Below, piece after piece: positions 1-9,196 of a DNA stretch of 59,464 nucleotides. The DNA lies in contig DATGEP010000064.1 in NCBI GenBank assembly GCA_035310125.1, positions 1 through 59,464 of the forward strand, given 5' to 3'. Origin of the DNA: DATGEP01 sp035310125 (lineage in GTDB: Bacteria; Chloroflexota; Ktedonobacteria; Ktedonobacterales; JADMIN01). Below the pieces are notes generated by a model, which ran no database searches, was not told the origin of the DNA, and saw nothing but the letters and a program-made list of their open reading frames with translations. Every line of letters begins with the position of its first letter. Within the stretch, counting starts at the first letter, position 1. A program made the position numbers and the translations under genes.

Positions 1-121
1 CCATCGCTTGAAAATAAATACTGCTCAGGGTGACGATGACGATAACAGGAATAATTGTAGCCCAGGCAAATGTAAAGAATAAGCGCAAGGAAATAGGCGT
101 GTTACTGGTCCATTTCAGCAT
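1..121 (-). CDS. N-terminus of a membrane protein, possibly a sensor kinase (partial)
   Basis: Only the first 40 codons are inside the window; the gene runs off the left edge. The ATG at 121-119 has a strong AAGGAGG ribosome site 7 bases upstream. The peptide starts MLKWTSNTP and then has a hydrophobic stretch (residues about 10-34, including the run FFTFAWATIIPVIVIV) typical of an uncleaved signal anchor. A short basic N-terminus followed by one long helix is common in sensor histidine kinases and other HAMP proteins, but nothing diagnostic is visible. It is divergent from the suf genes. Confidence 0.6.
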   Translation of the reverse strand, partial: MLKWTSNTPISLRLFFTFAWATIIPVIVIVTLSSIYFQAM

Positions 122-330
122 CTCTAGCCCTCCTTAAGCTCAATTCCTGTCGCGATGCTGCTATCAAGCCATTCTCCATTAAGACTATAAATGCTGTGAG
201 CGATATTAGAACAAGTATACTCTATAAAGGAAACTAATATCTTAAATTGCATACTTACCCCCCTAAATTTCCTACTGATACTCTAAATGACATTTAGAAC
301 GCATAAGCCCTGCTCTCAGAAATAGCCCTC

Positions 331-359
331 TTGACAAGACCCGCCAAAAAACATATAAT
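331..359 (+). promoter_or_regulatory. Consensus sigma-70 promoter for sufB
   Basis: TTGACA (331-336), a 17-base spacer, and TATAAT (354-359): a perfect match in both hexamers and in spacing. The predicted start near 366 gives a leader of about 95 bases before sufB. The rest of 122-460 is AT-rich and I see no gene or other element in it. Confidence 0.85.
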
Positions 360-460
360 ACCAACAAATCCGACTAACCAACTAAGGATTAACAGAAAGC
401 CTCCCGCTTTCTTTAATAACGTCTCTAACAAGCTAACAGCCAGCAAATGGAGTGAAACTT

Positions 461-1858
461 ATGACTCAGGCATATGGCGTGGACCAGACATATAGCGCTG
501 GATTCCATGTAACCGAAAATTACGCGTTCAAGTCCCAAAGAGGACTTACCCGCGAGATCGTCGAACAGATCTCCGAAATGAAGGGCGAACCCCGTTGGAT
601 GCGAGATTTCCGCCTCAAAAGCCTGGAACACTTCTTCAAACGCCCCATGCCAACCTGGGGCGCTGACCTCTCAGGCATCGACTTCGACAATATCTTTTAC
701 TACATCAAACCGGTCCAGGAACAGGGCAAAACCTGGGAAGAGGTCCCAGCCGAGATTAAAGATACCTTTGACCGCCTCGGCATCCCAGAGGCCGAACGCA
801 AATTCCTCGCCGGCGTGACCGCGCAATACGAAAGCGAAGCCGTTTACCATAAGGTACGCGAGGACCTGGAGAAGCTCGGCGTTATCTTCACCGATATGGA
901 CACAGCCCTGCGCCTGTACCCTGACCTGATAAAAGAACACTTCGGTACCGTCATTCCTTATACCGACAATAAGTTCGCTGCCCTGAACAGCGCCGTCTGG
1001 AGCGGCGGCAGCTTCGTCTACGTGCCGGAAGGCGTGCGCGTCGAGATTCCCTTGCAGGCCTACTTCCGCATCAACGCCCAGAACATGGGTCAGTTCGAGC
1101 GCACCTTGATCATTGCCGCCCCCGGCTCCTATGTGCATTATGTCGAGGGCTGTACCGCCCCGACGTATACAAGCGACAGCTTGCACAGCGCCGTGGTCGA
1201 AATCAAAGTACAAGAGGGCGCTCGCGTCCGCTACACTACCATCCAGAACTGGTCGAAGAACGTCTACAACCTCGTCACCAAGCGCGCCGCCGCCTACGAA
1301 GGCGCCACGATGGAATGGGTGGATGGCAACCTCGGCTCCAAGTTGACGATGAAGTACCCCGCCGTCTGGCTCATGGAGCCACACGCTCGCGGCGAAGTGC
1401 TCTCCGTCGCGTTCTCCTCCACCGGCCAGCACCAGGACGCCGGCGGCAAGGTGGTTCACGTCGCGCCGAACACCTCCTCACAGATCATCTCGAAATCTAT
1501 CTCCAAGGGATCGGGCCGCTCCACCTACCGCGGCCTCTTGAAGGTGCAAAAGGGCGCTCACAACGTCAAGTCCAACGTGCGCTGCGACGCGCTGCTGCTC
1601 GACGAAGCCAGCCGGACCGACACCTATCCCTACATCGAGATCGAAGAAGAGGATGTCGAGATCGGCCACGAAGCCACCGTCTCCAAGGTTGGCGAGGAAC
1701 AGCTCTTCTACCTCATGACCCGTGGCCTCACCGAGAGCGAAGCCTACAGCATGATCGTCAGCGGCTTCATCGAGCCAATCGCCAAGGAGCTGCCGCTCGA
1801 ATACGCGGTCGAGCTCAACCGCCTCATCCAGCTCGAAATGGCCGGATCGGTCGGCTAG
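461..1858 (+). CDS. sufB: Fe-S cluster assembly scaffold SufB
   Basis: SufB is the scaffold on which the SufBCD complex builds Fe-S clusters from sulfur delivered by SufS and its partner, in the cytoplasm. The 465-residue product shows the SufB core and the C-terminal block around RCDALLLDEASRTDTYPYIE and GHEATVSKVGEEQLFYL; the Cys and the His-Glu pair there correspond to residues needed for assembly in the E. coli protein. ATG 461 is preferred because GGAG lies 8 bases upstream; a GTG nine bases earlier has no good ribosome site. It is first in a sufB-sufD-ferredoxin operon. No sufC, sufS or sufU is nearby, so the ATPase and desulfurase must be encoded elsewhere. Confidence 0.95.
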   Translation: MTQAYGVDQTYSAGFHVTENYAFKSQRGLTREIVEQISEMKGEPRWMRDFRLKSLEHFFKRPMPTWGADLSGIDFDNIFYYIKPVQEQGKTWEEVPAEIKDTFDRLGIPEAERKFLAGVTAQYESEAVYHKVREDLEKLGVIFTDMDTALRLYPDLIKEHFGTVIPYTDNKFAALNSAVWSGGSFVYVPEGVRVEIPLQAYFRINAQNMGQFERTLIIAAPGSYVHYVEGCTAPTYTSDSLHSAVVEIKVQEGARVRYTTIQNWSKNVYNLVTKRAAAYEGATMEWVDGNLGSKLTMKYPAVWLMEPHARGEVLSVAFSSTGQHQDAGGKVVHVAPNTSSQIISKSISKGSGRSTYRGLLKVQKGAHNVKSNVRCDALLLDEASRTDTYPYIEIEEEDVEIGHEATVSKVGEEQLFYLMTRGLTESEAYSMIVSGFIEPIAKELPLEYAVELNRLIQLEMAGSVG

Positions 1859-1946
1859 GCGGCTACCACGTGAGTTCAGCAGCGGGCGGGGCGGCAGGCG
1901 CTGCTCCGCCCGTTCCATGCAGCTTAACAGAGAGGATTATCGTCGC

Positions 1947-3272
1947 ATGACTGCTCCAGTTGCGCGGCGCGGCTTCACCGAGGAAGCCGTCACCGAATTG
2001 ATTGCCCGCCGGGACGAGCCTGAGTGGATGCGCCAGCGCCGCCTCGACGCCTGGAAAACCTACCAGGAAACACCCATGCCAACGCGCCAGGACGAAGAAT
2101 GGCGCCGCACCGACCTGCGCACCCTCAAGCTCAATGATGTCGTGCCCTACGCGAATGGGGCCGCCTCTGATGGCTCGCTCGTCCCAGAAACTGAGCGCAA
2201 CGAGCAGTTCGCCGGCTTCCTCGGCCTTCACGACGATATCGCGACTGAGCGCCGGCTCGATCCCGCCCTCGCCGCGCGGGGCGTCATCTTCACCGATCTC
2301 GCCTCGGCGGTGCGCGAGCATGGCGACCTCGTCCGCGAACACTTCATGACCCAATGCGTGCCCGCCACCGACAGCAAGTTCGCCGCCCTACATGGCGCCT
2401 TCTGGGACAACGGCACCTTCCTCTACGTGCCGCGCGGCGTCAGCGTCGAACTCCCTTTCCGTGCGGTCGTCAGCGCCAGTCTGGACGGCTCCGCCAGCCT
2501 CTCGCACACGCTCATCGTCCTCGAGGCGGACGCCCACATCACATTCGTCGAAGACTTCACCTCCCCCGACGCGACACGCCAGGGCTTTAGCAGCCGCGTC
2601 GCCGAGATCATCGTGAAGCGCAACGCCACCCTGCGCTACGTTGGCGTGCAGCGCTGGGGTCGCGGCGTCTACGACTTCCATACCGAACGCGCCCTGCTTG
2701 GCCGCGACACCACCGTCAATCTGCTCTCCATCGAGCTGGGCAGCCATCTCTCCAAGGGTCGTGTGGATGCGATTCTTCAGGGCGACGGCGCCACCGTCAA
2801 GCTCCAGGGCCTCTACGTCGAAGATCAGGACCAGCATCTGGATCGCTACACCCTACAAGACCACCGCGCCGCCAACGGCACCAGCGACTTGCTCTACAAG
2901 GGTGTGCTCACAGACAAAGCCCGCTCGGTCTTCTCAGGACTCATCCGCGTCGGCGCCGAAGGTAAGAAAACCGCCGCCTATCAGCAAAATCGCAATCTCC
3001 TCCTCAGCCGCACTGCGCGGGCCGACTCCATTCCCAACCTGGAGATCGGCTGCAACGACATCGTCGGCTGCACCCACGGCGCAACAGTCGGCAAGGTGGA
3101 CGAGGAGCAGGTCTTCTATCTGATGTGCCGTGGCCTCTCGCGCGAGGCAGCCACCCGCCTGATCGTCGAAGGCTTCGTGGACCCTCTGATCGAGCAAGTG
3201 CCAATCGCGGGCCTCAAAGAGTCCGTGCGCGCGGTCATCGAGAGTCGCATCGGCGCCGACGACGTGAATTAA
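1947..3272 (+). CDS. sufD: Fe-S cluster assembly protein SufD
   Basis: Paralogue of SufB and the other half of the SufBD heterodimer. The 441-residue product carries the right-handed beta-helix core and the C-terminal motif NDIVGCTHGATVGK, whose His matches the functionally important His of E. coli SufD. ATG 1947 is chosen because AGAGG lies 11 bases upstream, the same long spacing used by the next gene; an in-frame ATG at 1917 has no ribosome site. It lies 88 bases after sufB with no terminator between, so co-transcription is likely. Confidence 0.93.
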   Translation: MTAPVARRGFTEEAVTELIARRDEPEWMRQRRLDAWKTYQETPMPTRQDEEWRRTDLRTLKLNDVVPYANGAASDGSLVPETERNEQFAGFLGLHDDIATERRLDPALAARGVIFTDLASAVREHGDLVREHFMTQCVPATDSKFAALHGAFWDNGTFLYVPRGVSVELPFRAVVSASLDGSASLSHTLIVLEADAHITFVEDFTSPDATRQGFSSRVAEIIVKRNATLRYVGVQRWGRGVYDFHTERALLGRDTTVNLLSIELGSHLSKGRVDAILQGDGATVKLQGLYVEDQDQHLDRYTLQDHRAANGTSDLLYKGVLTDKARSVFSGLIRVGAEGKKTAAYQQNRNLLLSRTARADSIPNLEIGCNDIVGCTHGATVGKVDEEQVFYLMCRGLSREAATRLIVEGFVDPLIEQVPIAGLKESVRAVIESRIGADDVN

Positions 3273-3302
3273 GTAGCTCATCCACAAAGGAGTGATTGTC
3301 GT

Positions 3303-3617
3303 ATGGGGGTTATCGTGGTCGGCCAGGAGGACGAAGTAGCGCCAGGTTCGGCGCTGCGGGTCGTCGTCGAAGGCACCCCGATTGCCGTCTTTAATGCCGA
3401 CGGTGAGCTATACGCCATCGGCGACACCTGCACGCATGAGGAGTTTTCCCTATCTGATGGCGAGCTGGTAGACGACTATATTGTGGAGTGTCCTCTCCAC
3501 GGCGCGCGGTTCGATATTCGGACCGGCAACGCACTTTGCTTGCCCGCGACAGTGAGCGCGGGCAGTTATCCCGTCTGGGTGGAAGATGGAGCGATCAAAG
3601 TCGAAGTGCCAGACTAG
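3303..3617 (+). CDS. Rieske-type [2Fe-2S] ferredoxin (non-haem, SufBD-linked)
   Basis: A 104-residue soluble protein made entirely of one Rieske domain. The cluster ligands are visible as C43-x-H45 (CTH) and C63-x-x-H66 (CPLHG). There is no extra disulfide pair, so it resembles the low-potential ferredoxins of dioxygenases rather than the bc1 type. It starts 30 bases after sufD with an AAAGGAG ribosome site. Its position suggests it donates electrons to, or receives a cluster from, the Suf machinery; this is a common gene order but the role is inferred. Confidence 0.9.
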   Translation: MGVIVVGQEDEVAPGSALRVVVEGTPIAVFNADGELYAIGDTCTHEEFSLSDGELVDDYIVECPLHGARFDIRTGNALCLPATVSAGSYPVWVEDGAIKVEVPD

Positions 3618-3668
3618 TGGTTACCCCAGTCAGCTTTGGGGCTGGTGGGGCCAACATTCCTGTCGGCC

Positions 3669-3688
3669 CGCGGGCATTTCTGCCCGCG
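3669..3688. repeat. Short GC-rich hairpin
   Basis: An 8-bp perfect stem (3669-3676 with 3681-3688) around a 4-base TTTC loop. It lies just after the Rieske gene. There is no T-run, so it may be a weak terminator or a dispersed intergenic hairpin; a similar one lies at 15618-15639. Confidence 0.45.
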
Positions 3689-3738
3689 CCACCCAAGTGC
3701 TATCTGGACTGGCTACTAGCTCCGGACTCAAATAGCGC

Positions 3739-3762
3739 ACGAGCGGGGCGCCTCCCGCTCGT
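3739..3762. terminator. Probable bidirectional terminator hairpin
   Basis: A 9-bp perfect stem (3739-3747 with 3754-3762) and 6-base loop between the convergent ferredoxin gene and the minus-strand gene ending at 3795. It lacks a clear T-run on either side, so the call rests on position and stem strength. Confidence 0.45.
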
Positions 3763-3794
3763 TCGGGACGCCTCTCTGGAACACCAGGTGGCAG

Positions 3795-4706
3795 CTATCC
3801 GTGGTGTCCTTTCCCGTTCGGGTTTGATCCGGTCGAGCCTGTCCCGCCACCGACCGGCACAAAGATGGTGTCCGCAGTGTAGCTGGAGCCTCCCACCGTG
3901 ATGCTCGCGGTTACGAACTCCGGTTGCCCCGGCCCGGCGCTCACGCTCACTTGAAACGACGCCAGCCCGTATGCATCGGTGCGCACCGGCCCGTACGTGC
4001 TGCCTCCACCTGAAAATGAGACAGTCAGTGTTACCGCAATGCCTTTGACCGGATCGGCATCCTTCGATACCCGCACGTACACCTGCACCACGCCGCCTGA
4101 GGCCGGCGCATAGCTCGTGGCCCAGGTGCCTATGGTATAGGCGGGCGCCGCGGGCGTCGGCGCACCGGCAGGACGCTGCTGCAAGATGAGGCCGCCGGAC
4201 GACGCAGTCGGGCTGCTTACGCTCGATGCCGAATGCAGCTGGTTCGCCGCGCCGGAGGCTGCATGCGAAGCGATGACGACCGCAAACGCCCCCACTACAA
4301 GCAGCGCGATCAGTATCGCGGCGACAACGGGCAACACACGGATGCGAGCCATCACAGCGCTCATCCGCCAATCGCGCTCATTCCAGGCATAGGGTGATCG
4401 TCGCGGCAGCCGCTCACGCAGGCCGGAGATCCAGCCGAAGCCCTCCTGGTCGGCATCTTCCATGCCTTGCTGGAAGAACAACGCCGGTCCCCATCGCCGC
4501 ACCGGCTCTTCGAGGGGAACTGCACGCTCGGCCGTCGGGTCCACCGGCTCGATCGAGAGCGACGAGCCGGCGCGAGTGGATGCCGGCGTGTGTGGCATGG
4601 GAGGTCGCGGACGCAGATTCGGTGGCGCGGACCCGCGCCGCATCGCACGGGCAATTTGCTGAGGGGTCGCGCGCCGTCTCCGCGAGTCGGTGGTATGGGA
4701 AGACAC
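3795..4706 (-). CDS. Membrane-anchored extracellular protein with C-terminal Ig-like domain
   Basis: The 303-residue protein has a basic, proline-rich cytoplasmic N-terminus (about 120 residues), one transmembrane helix (about 124-146, VVAAILIALLVVGAFAVVIA), a Ser/Thr/Ala-rich linker and a C-terminal beta-rich domain of about 110 residues with alternating hydrophobic strands, resembling bacterial Ig-like surface domains. It ends in a Gly/Ser tail. The start is set at GTG 4706, which has GGAGG 7 bases upstream; an in-frame TTG ten codons earlier has none. Specific function unknown; probably a surface or envelope-stress sensing protein. Confidence 0.7.
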   Translation of the reverse strand: MSSHTTDSRRRRATPQQIARAMRRGSAPPNLRPRPPMPHTPASTRAGSSLSIEPVDPTAERAVPLEEPVRRWGPALFFQQGMEDADQEGFGWISGLRERLPRRSPYAWNERDWRMSAVMARIRVLPVVAAILIALLVVGAFAVVIASHAASGAANQLHSASSVSSPTASSGGLILQQRPAGAPTPAAPAYTIGTWATSYAPASGGVVQVYVRVSKDADPVKGIAVTLTVSFSGGGSTYGPVRTDAYGLASFQVSVSAGPGQPEFVTASITVGGSSYTADTIFVPVGGGTGSTGSNPNGKGHHG

Positions 4707-4865
4707 AACGATGCCTCCAGGCTTCGTATGAGTCAAACGGCGGCGGAGTGCGCAAGCGTCATGCCATCCACCGGCCGGTTCGTTACGTTGAGGTCACAAC
4801 AAGTTCCGACGTTGCGCAATGCTGAGAGGTCACGTCCTGCTAGTTATGGGGCCAAAAGCGCCTGG

Positions 4866-5813
4866 TTACGTATCGGTCTCGCCATCGGTACGAAACTGGC
4901 GGAGCCACTGCTCCACATCCTCGATGGCTTGCTCTGGGCTGGGCAGCTCACCATCCGCGGGAATACGGTGAACGCCTGAGGCATCTCCCGCAAACGCCGT
5001 GCCCGCCTGCGGATTGTCGTGCTCGCGGCGCTCCAGGTCATGCACGTAGGCCGATACTTCAGGATCATCATCCACCAGCGAAGTAACGCGCTGCGTAAAC
5101 CGGCGCGCAGCCCGCGCCAGATCGTTCAGGCGCAGCCCGAAGCCATACACGCCATCCAGACGTTCCAGCAATGCCTCAGATACCGGCAGATTAGGTGTCG
5201 CGGAGACATAGTGCGGCGCCGTGCCCCACAGGCTCGCAGTTGCCAGGCCCTCCTTTCGGGCCATATCCTGAAGGACCGACAGGATGCCGGTTGTGCCCTC
5301 GTAGCTGGCCCGCTCAACATGGAGCGTATCCAGCTGAGTGAGCATATCTGGCTCGCCTGATGTTCCCATCACCTGGACGGGCGCGGTATGCGCTACCTCC
5401 GCCACCAGCGAGCCCAGCAGCATCACTTCTTCCACATGGCACTGCTTACAGACATCCAGTACTTCCCGTGCGTACGTCTTCCAACGGAGCTGCGGCTCCT
5501 CACCGAGAAAGAGCACAACATCGCGGCGGTCTCCGCCGGCTTCGCCGCGCTTAGCTCGATGCACATAGAAGCGGTTAGCAGGCCAGCTCAAGCGGCGTGT
5601 GGCACCCTCGGCGATACGTGTCTGTGGCCGCGACTCCGTGAAGTCGTAGAATTCCTCAGGCTCGATCTCCCCAAAAAGCGAGGCTTCCCAGTTATTGATG
5701 AGAAACTTCACCGCCCACGTAGCGGCGCTGGCGGCGTCGTTCCATCCGGCGAACGCACCGATCAGCAGAGCTTTCTCCAGCGCCGGGACTTCATTGAGTT
5801 GCACATGCTCCAT
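4866..5813 (-). CDS. PAC2 family protein
   Basis: A 315-residue cytoplasmic protein matching the PAC2 family, related to proteasome-assembly chaperones and common in Actinobacteria and Chloroflexota. The N-terminal LLIGAFAGWNDAASAAT and the central LLGSLVAEVAHTAPVQVMG are characteristic. The start is placed at the Met of MEHVQLNE because that is where family similarity begins; the upstream in-frame extension is low-complexity. The ribosome site is weak. The molecular role of bacterial PAC2 proteins is not settled. It precedes the Ig-like protein gene in the same direction. Confidence 0.8.
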   Translation of the reverse strand: MEHVQLNEVPALEKALLIGAFAGWNDAASAATWAVKFLINNWEASLFGEIEPEEFYDFTESRPQTRIAEGATRRLSWPANRFYVHRAKRGEAGGDRRDVVLFLGEEPQLRWKTYAREVLDVCKQCHVEEVMLLGSLVAEVAHTAPVQVMGTSGEPDMLTQLDTLHVERASYEGTTGILSVLQDMARKEGLATASLWGTAPHYVSATPNLPVSEALLERLDGVYGFGLRLNDLARAARRFTQRVTSLVDDDPEVSAYVHDLERREHDNPQAGTAFAGDASGVHRIPADGELPSPEQAIEDVEQWLRQFRTDGETDT

Positions 5814-5974
5814 GATGCGCCACCGTTCCGTATTCGCGACGGCAGGGGAGCGAATACCGGCTCCCTTGCACATCACATCGCCGTGCCATGAGTATACCAT
5901 CTGGAGTACTCTGCGGCCTGCGCTCCCTCGGTATCTGTCGCGCCCCTTCTCGACGAGGGGCAACGAGAATGAGG

Positions 5975-7738
5975 TTATGCGCGCCGCGCCGGGGTGCGCT
6001 GGCGTTTCGACGCCGCGCCATTCTCGCGCGCTCGGCCCGCGCCGTTCTGAGCCGCCAGCAGCCCCGCCGATTCGGCATCTTCGATGGTATACCGATATCC
6101 CTGCTCCGTCAGAAAGAGCTGGCGGTTTGCCGAGAAATCCTGATCGCGGGTATCGCGGGTCACAATCGTGTAGAAGTGGGCTGGGCCACCATCGGACTTG
6201 GGACGCAGAATGCGTCCCAGGCGCTGGGCCTCTTCCTGACGCGATCCGAACGTGCCGGAGACCTGGATTGCCACATTCGCGTCTGGCAGATCAATCGCGA
6301 AGTTCGCTACTTTGCTCACCACCAGCCGCTTCAGCTCACCCCGACGAAAGCGGTCGTAGAGCTTCTCGCGCTGAGTGTTGTTGGTGCGCCCGGTGAGCAG
6401 CGGCGCATCGAGCAGCGTCGCGAGATACTTGAGCTGGTCGAGATACTGACCGATGATGAGCACCTGATCATCCGCGTGCCGCGCCAGCAGCTCGCGCACC
6501 ACCTGCGTCTTGACCGGATTCTCCGCCGCCATGCGGTATTTCTCGCGCTCCTCTGCCAGGGCGTACGGCATGCGTTGCTCATCCGGCAGCGCCACGCGAA
6601 TCTCGTGGCATTCCGCCGTCGCGATCCAGCCTTGTCGCTCCAGCTCGCGCCAGGGCACATCGAAGCGCTTGGGACCAATCAAGCCGAAAACGTCGGCCTC
6701 GCGGCCATCCTCGCGCACCAGTGTCGCCGTTAAGCCCAGTCGCCTGCGTGCCTGGATCTCCGCCGTTAACCGGAAGACCGGCGCGGGCAGCAAATGTACC
6801 TCATCGTAGACGATCAACCCCCAATCGTGGCCCGTTACCAGACCGAAATGCGGGAAATCTACATCCTCACTTGGCCGGTACGTCAAAATCTGGTACGTCG
6901 TGACGGTGACAGGGCGGATGTCTTTGCGCTCACCCGTATACTCGCCGACCTGATCCGCCGTAAGCGTTGTCTTATCTAATAGCTCAGCAATCCACTGCCG
7001 CACCGCCACCGTGCTCGGGGTGAGGATGAGTGTCGTGCGCTGCACTGCCGCCATCGCGCCGATACCGACAATCGTTTTACCAGCCCCACATGGCAACACC
7101 ACAACTCCGCTGCCGCCGCTGGGGGCGCCGTTGGCGTAGAACGCGGCAACGGCATCTGACTGATACGTACGCATGGTGAACGGATGCCCCCCAAGCGTCG
7201 TCTCGCGCGGCGCGAACTGGAGCGATGTCCCCTGGGTGTAGCCAGCCAGATCCTCAGCAGGATATCCGATATAAACAAGCGCCTGCTTCACATGGCCCCG
7301 GCGGGCGGGATCTACGACGAGCGTGTTCGCATCGCGCTGCGCGAGCACGTATGGCTGCATACGCTTCTGGCGGGCAACTTCAGCGATGAGCACCGGATCG
7401 TCCGAGCGCACAATGAGCTCGCCGTCCTTACGCAGCACCTTGAGTTTGCCGTAACGCCCAATGTAGTCACGTACATCCGAGACGACGTTTGGCGGCAAGT
7501 CATACTTGCTGAACTGCCCGAGCATGTCCAGCACACGCGGCGCGTCGAGTCCCGCCGCCGCCGCGTTCCAGAGTGAGAGGGGCGTCAAGCGGTACGAGTG
7601 AATGTGCTCTGGCGACTTCTCCAGCTCCGCAAACTGGGCAAGCGCATCGCGAGCTTCGGCGTAGAGCGGGTGGTCTACCTCCAACAAGAGCGTGCGGTCA
7701 CTTTGTACGACAAGTGGATTGCTTGGTTGTATAGACAC
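5975..7738 (-). CDS. DNA repair helicase XPB/Rad25 family (bacterial XPB)
   Basis: A 587-residue superfamily 2 helicase. The first 190 residues form the N-terminal domain seen in bacterial and archaeal XPB. Walker A is LPCGAGKT (218-222), motif II is DEVH (312-315), motif III GLTATL, then the XPB-specific RED motif (342-344). The second helicase lobe ends with motif VI EEAQRLGRILRPK. The basic C-terminal tail (KRQRTPARR) may bind DNA. Such proteins unwind 3'-5' and are proposed to act in repair; the pathway in bacteria is unclear. No partner nuclease (Bax1-like) is adjacent. Confidence 0.93.
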   Translation of the reverse strand: MSIQPSNPLVVQSDRTLLLEVDHPLYAEARDALAQFAELEKSPEHIHSYRLTPLSLWNAAAAGLDAPRVLDMLGQFSKYDLPPNVVSDVRDYIGRYGKLKVLRKDGELIVRSDDPVLIAEVARQKRMQPYVLAQRDANTLVVDPARRGHVKQALVYIGYPAEDLAGYTQGTSLQFAPRETTLGGHPFTMRTYQSDAVAAFYANGAPSGGSGVVVLPCGAGKTIVGIGAMAAVQRTTLILTPSTVAVRQWIAELLDKTTLTADQVGEYTGERKDIRPVTVTTYQILTYRPSEDVDFPHFGLVTGHDWGLIVYDEVHLLPAPVFRLTAEIQARRRLGLTATLVREDGREADVFGLIGPKRFDVPWRELERQGWIATAECHEIRVALPDEQRMPYALAEEREKYRMAAENPVKTQVVRELLARHADDQVLIIGQYLDQLKYLATLLDAPLLTGRTNNTQREKLYDRFRRGELKRLVVSKVANFAIDLPDANVAIQVSGTFGSRQEEAQRLGRILRPKSDGGPAHFYTIVTRDTRDQDFSANRQLFLTEQGYRYTIEDAESAGLLAAQNGAGRARENGAASKRQRTPARRA

Positions 7739-7781
7739 GGTGGATCTCGCCCCATCTGGAAGATCGGTGTGAAGAGTAGCA

Positions 7782-8453
7782 TCACACGCCGGGCGTCATT
7801 GCCCACTTTTCGATATATTTGACGATTGTACCTGAGGCGACATCTTCGTAGCCGCGCATCAGGTGGCGAGCGCCCGTCACAACACGCAACGCCCGACCTG
7901 CTGGAAGCCGCTCAATCCATGGCTCCAATTTATGGCGTGGCGAAACCTCATCGAATTCGCCGGTGACGAAGAGGCGGGGCCGGTCGAATGCGCCCAGTTC
8001 CGGCCTGAGTCGAAACATCGGTGGGCTGATCGCCACGACCGTGCGCACGCGTGAATCGTGCGCGGCATAGGTCAATACCATGTAGGCACCGAAGGCATGG
8101 CCGAGCAGACACAATTTCTCTGGGTTGACATCCGGCTGCTCCAGCACGAAATCTACGGCACCGGCGATATCAAGTGGCTCCAACCGCCCATCGGTCGGCT
8201 GACCCTCGCTGCCACCCACGCCGCGGAAATTGAACCGCAGTGTCACGAGTCCGGCTGCGGCCAAGTCGCCTGCCAGCCGCCGCACAAGGGTATCATCCAT
8301 CGAGGTGCTTGCCGGTTGTGGGTGGCACAGCACCGCAACGGCATGCCGCTGGGAACCGGACTCAGAGGCGGGTCGGGCCAGTATGCCCTCCAGGAGAAGC
8401 GGTTGTTGTCCCGCGCTAGGGAACCTTACTGGCTGCTCGACGAATTCGGCCAT
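7782..8453 (-). CDS. Alpha/beta hydrolase fold protein lacking the serine nucleophile
   Basis: A 223-residue protein with the fold of short bacterial alpha/beta hydrolases (VLCHPQP, RFNFRGVGGSEG, and later GEFDEVSP and GARHL). The nucleophile elbow, normally G-x-S-x-G, reads LGHAFGA: the serine is alanine at residue 120 (codon GCC). The acid (D169) and His (H197) positions remain. It is therefore likely a non-hydrolytic binding protein or an inactive homologue. ATG 8453 has GGGGAGG 11 bases upstream. It follows XPB in divergent arrangement to nothing; both genes are on the minus strand with their own spacing. Confidence 0.8.
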   Translation of the reverse strand: MAEFVEQPVRFPSAGQQPLLLEGILARPASESGSQRHAVAVLCHPQPASTSMDDTLVRRLAGDLAAAGLVTLRFNFRGVGGSEGQPTDGRLEPLDIAGAVDFVLEQPDVNPEKLCLLGHAFGAYMVLTYAAHDSRVRTVVAISPPMFRLRPELGAFDRPRLFVTGEFDEVSPRHKLEPWIERLPAGRALRVVTGARHLMRGYEDVASGTIVKYIEKWAMTPGV

Positions 8454-8559
8454 GTCGCACTGCACCTCCCCACCAAATAACCGCGGCAGGCTACCGCTCA
8501 CGCCGGGTCGGATATCGTGGTCAGGTCACGTACATACTCGACGCAGGCAGGTTCTAACC

Positions 8560-8589
8560 AATATATCCTTTATGCACAAGAGGCGTCAA
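8560..8589 (-). promoter_or_regulatory. Probable sigma-70 promoter for the hydrolase gene
   Basis: On the minus strand TTGACG (8589-8584), an 18-base spacer, then TATATT (8565-8560): 5 of 6 in each hexamer. The predicted start is about 100 bases before ATG 8453. Confidence 0.5.
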
Positions 8590-8662
8590 TTCAAGGACAT
8601 ATGACGCGGCGGCATAGAAAAGGGAGAGGTGATGTAGACGTCGTTGACGCTCCCAGGCAGCT

Positions 8663-8914
8663 TTACACGTAGGGGATCCAGGCGCGGGTATCCTCGTCGC
8701 CCATGTCACTGTATGCGCCGCGCTCCGCTGGACCACGAAGCTCCGTCAACCGCTCGACCTGCTCGCGCCGGTAAAGCCGCATCCGCTTGATTCCCTGGCG
8801 ATAGCTTACCAATAGCCCTCGGCTGACGTAGGCATAAAGCGTCGAGGGCTTGACGCCCAGGATTGCGCAGGCTTCTTGTGCAGTGAGAAACTCCTCGCCA
8901 TCCATTACGATCAT
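8663..8914 (-). CDS. Small MerR/excisionase-type helix-turn-helix protein
   Basis: An 83-residue protein whose first 55 residues are a winged helix-turn-helix of the excisionase/MerR type (EEFLTAQEACAILGVKPSTL, then Y-Y-Q-G-R wing). The start ATG 8914 has GGAGG 5 bases upstream. It has no ligand or dimerisation domain. It is divergent from citrate synthase; in some bacteria this HTH is fused to the N-terminus of a citrate synthase family protein, so the pair may be the split form and the HTH may regulate the neighbour. The role is inferred from context. Confidence 0.75.
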   Translation of the reverse strand: MIVMDGEEFLTAQEACAILGVKPSTLYAYVSRGLLVSYRQGIKRMRLYRREQVERLTELRGPAERGAYSDMGDEDTRAWIPYV

Positions 8915-9019
8915 GTCTGCCTCCGGGAAAACTTTCCACGCCCGGCGCACCCCCCGCGCACTAATGGGCAGTATACGGCCTGCATCTGGCTACGTCAATC
9001 CAGCAGTCAACATATGCAC

Positions 9020-9048
9020 TGGACAAATCAATACAAATCAACTAATAT
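9020..9048 (+). promoter_or_regulatory. Possible promoter for citrate synthase
   Basis: TGGACA (9020-9025), 17-base spacer, TAATAT (9043-9048) in an AT-rich patch of the divergent region between the HTH gene and citrate synthase. The -35 matches 5 of 6, the -10 4 of 6; an overlapping TATTAT at 9046-9051 is an alternative. Confidence 0.4.
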
Positions 9049-9196
9049 TATACACGATGAACGCGGCGACTGGCACAGTGTCAGAATGCCCGCCGCAGAC
9101 TCGCTTCCCCCTATGCCGCGACGTGGGGGAAGGCACGGCGGAGGCGCGGCAGGGCTCATGAACCCACGTGTTGGCAGCACGTATGAGGAGCAGACA

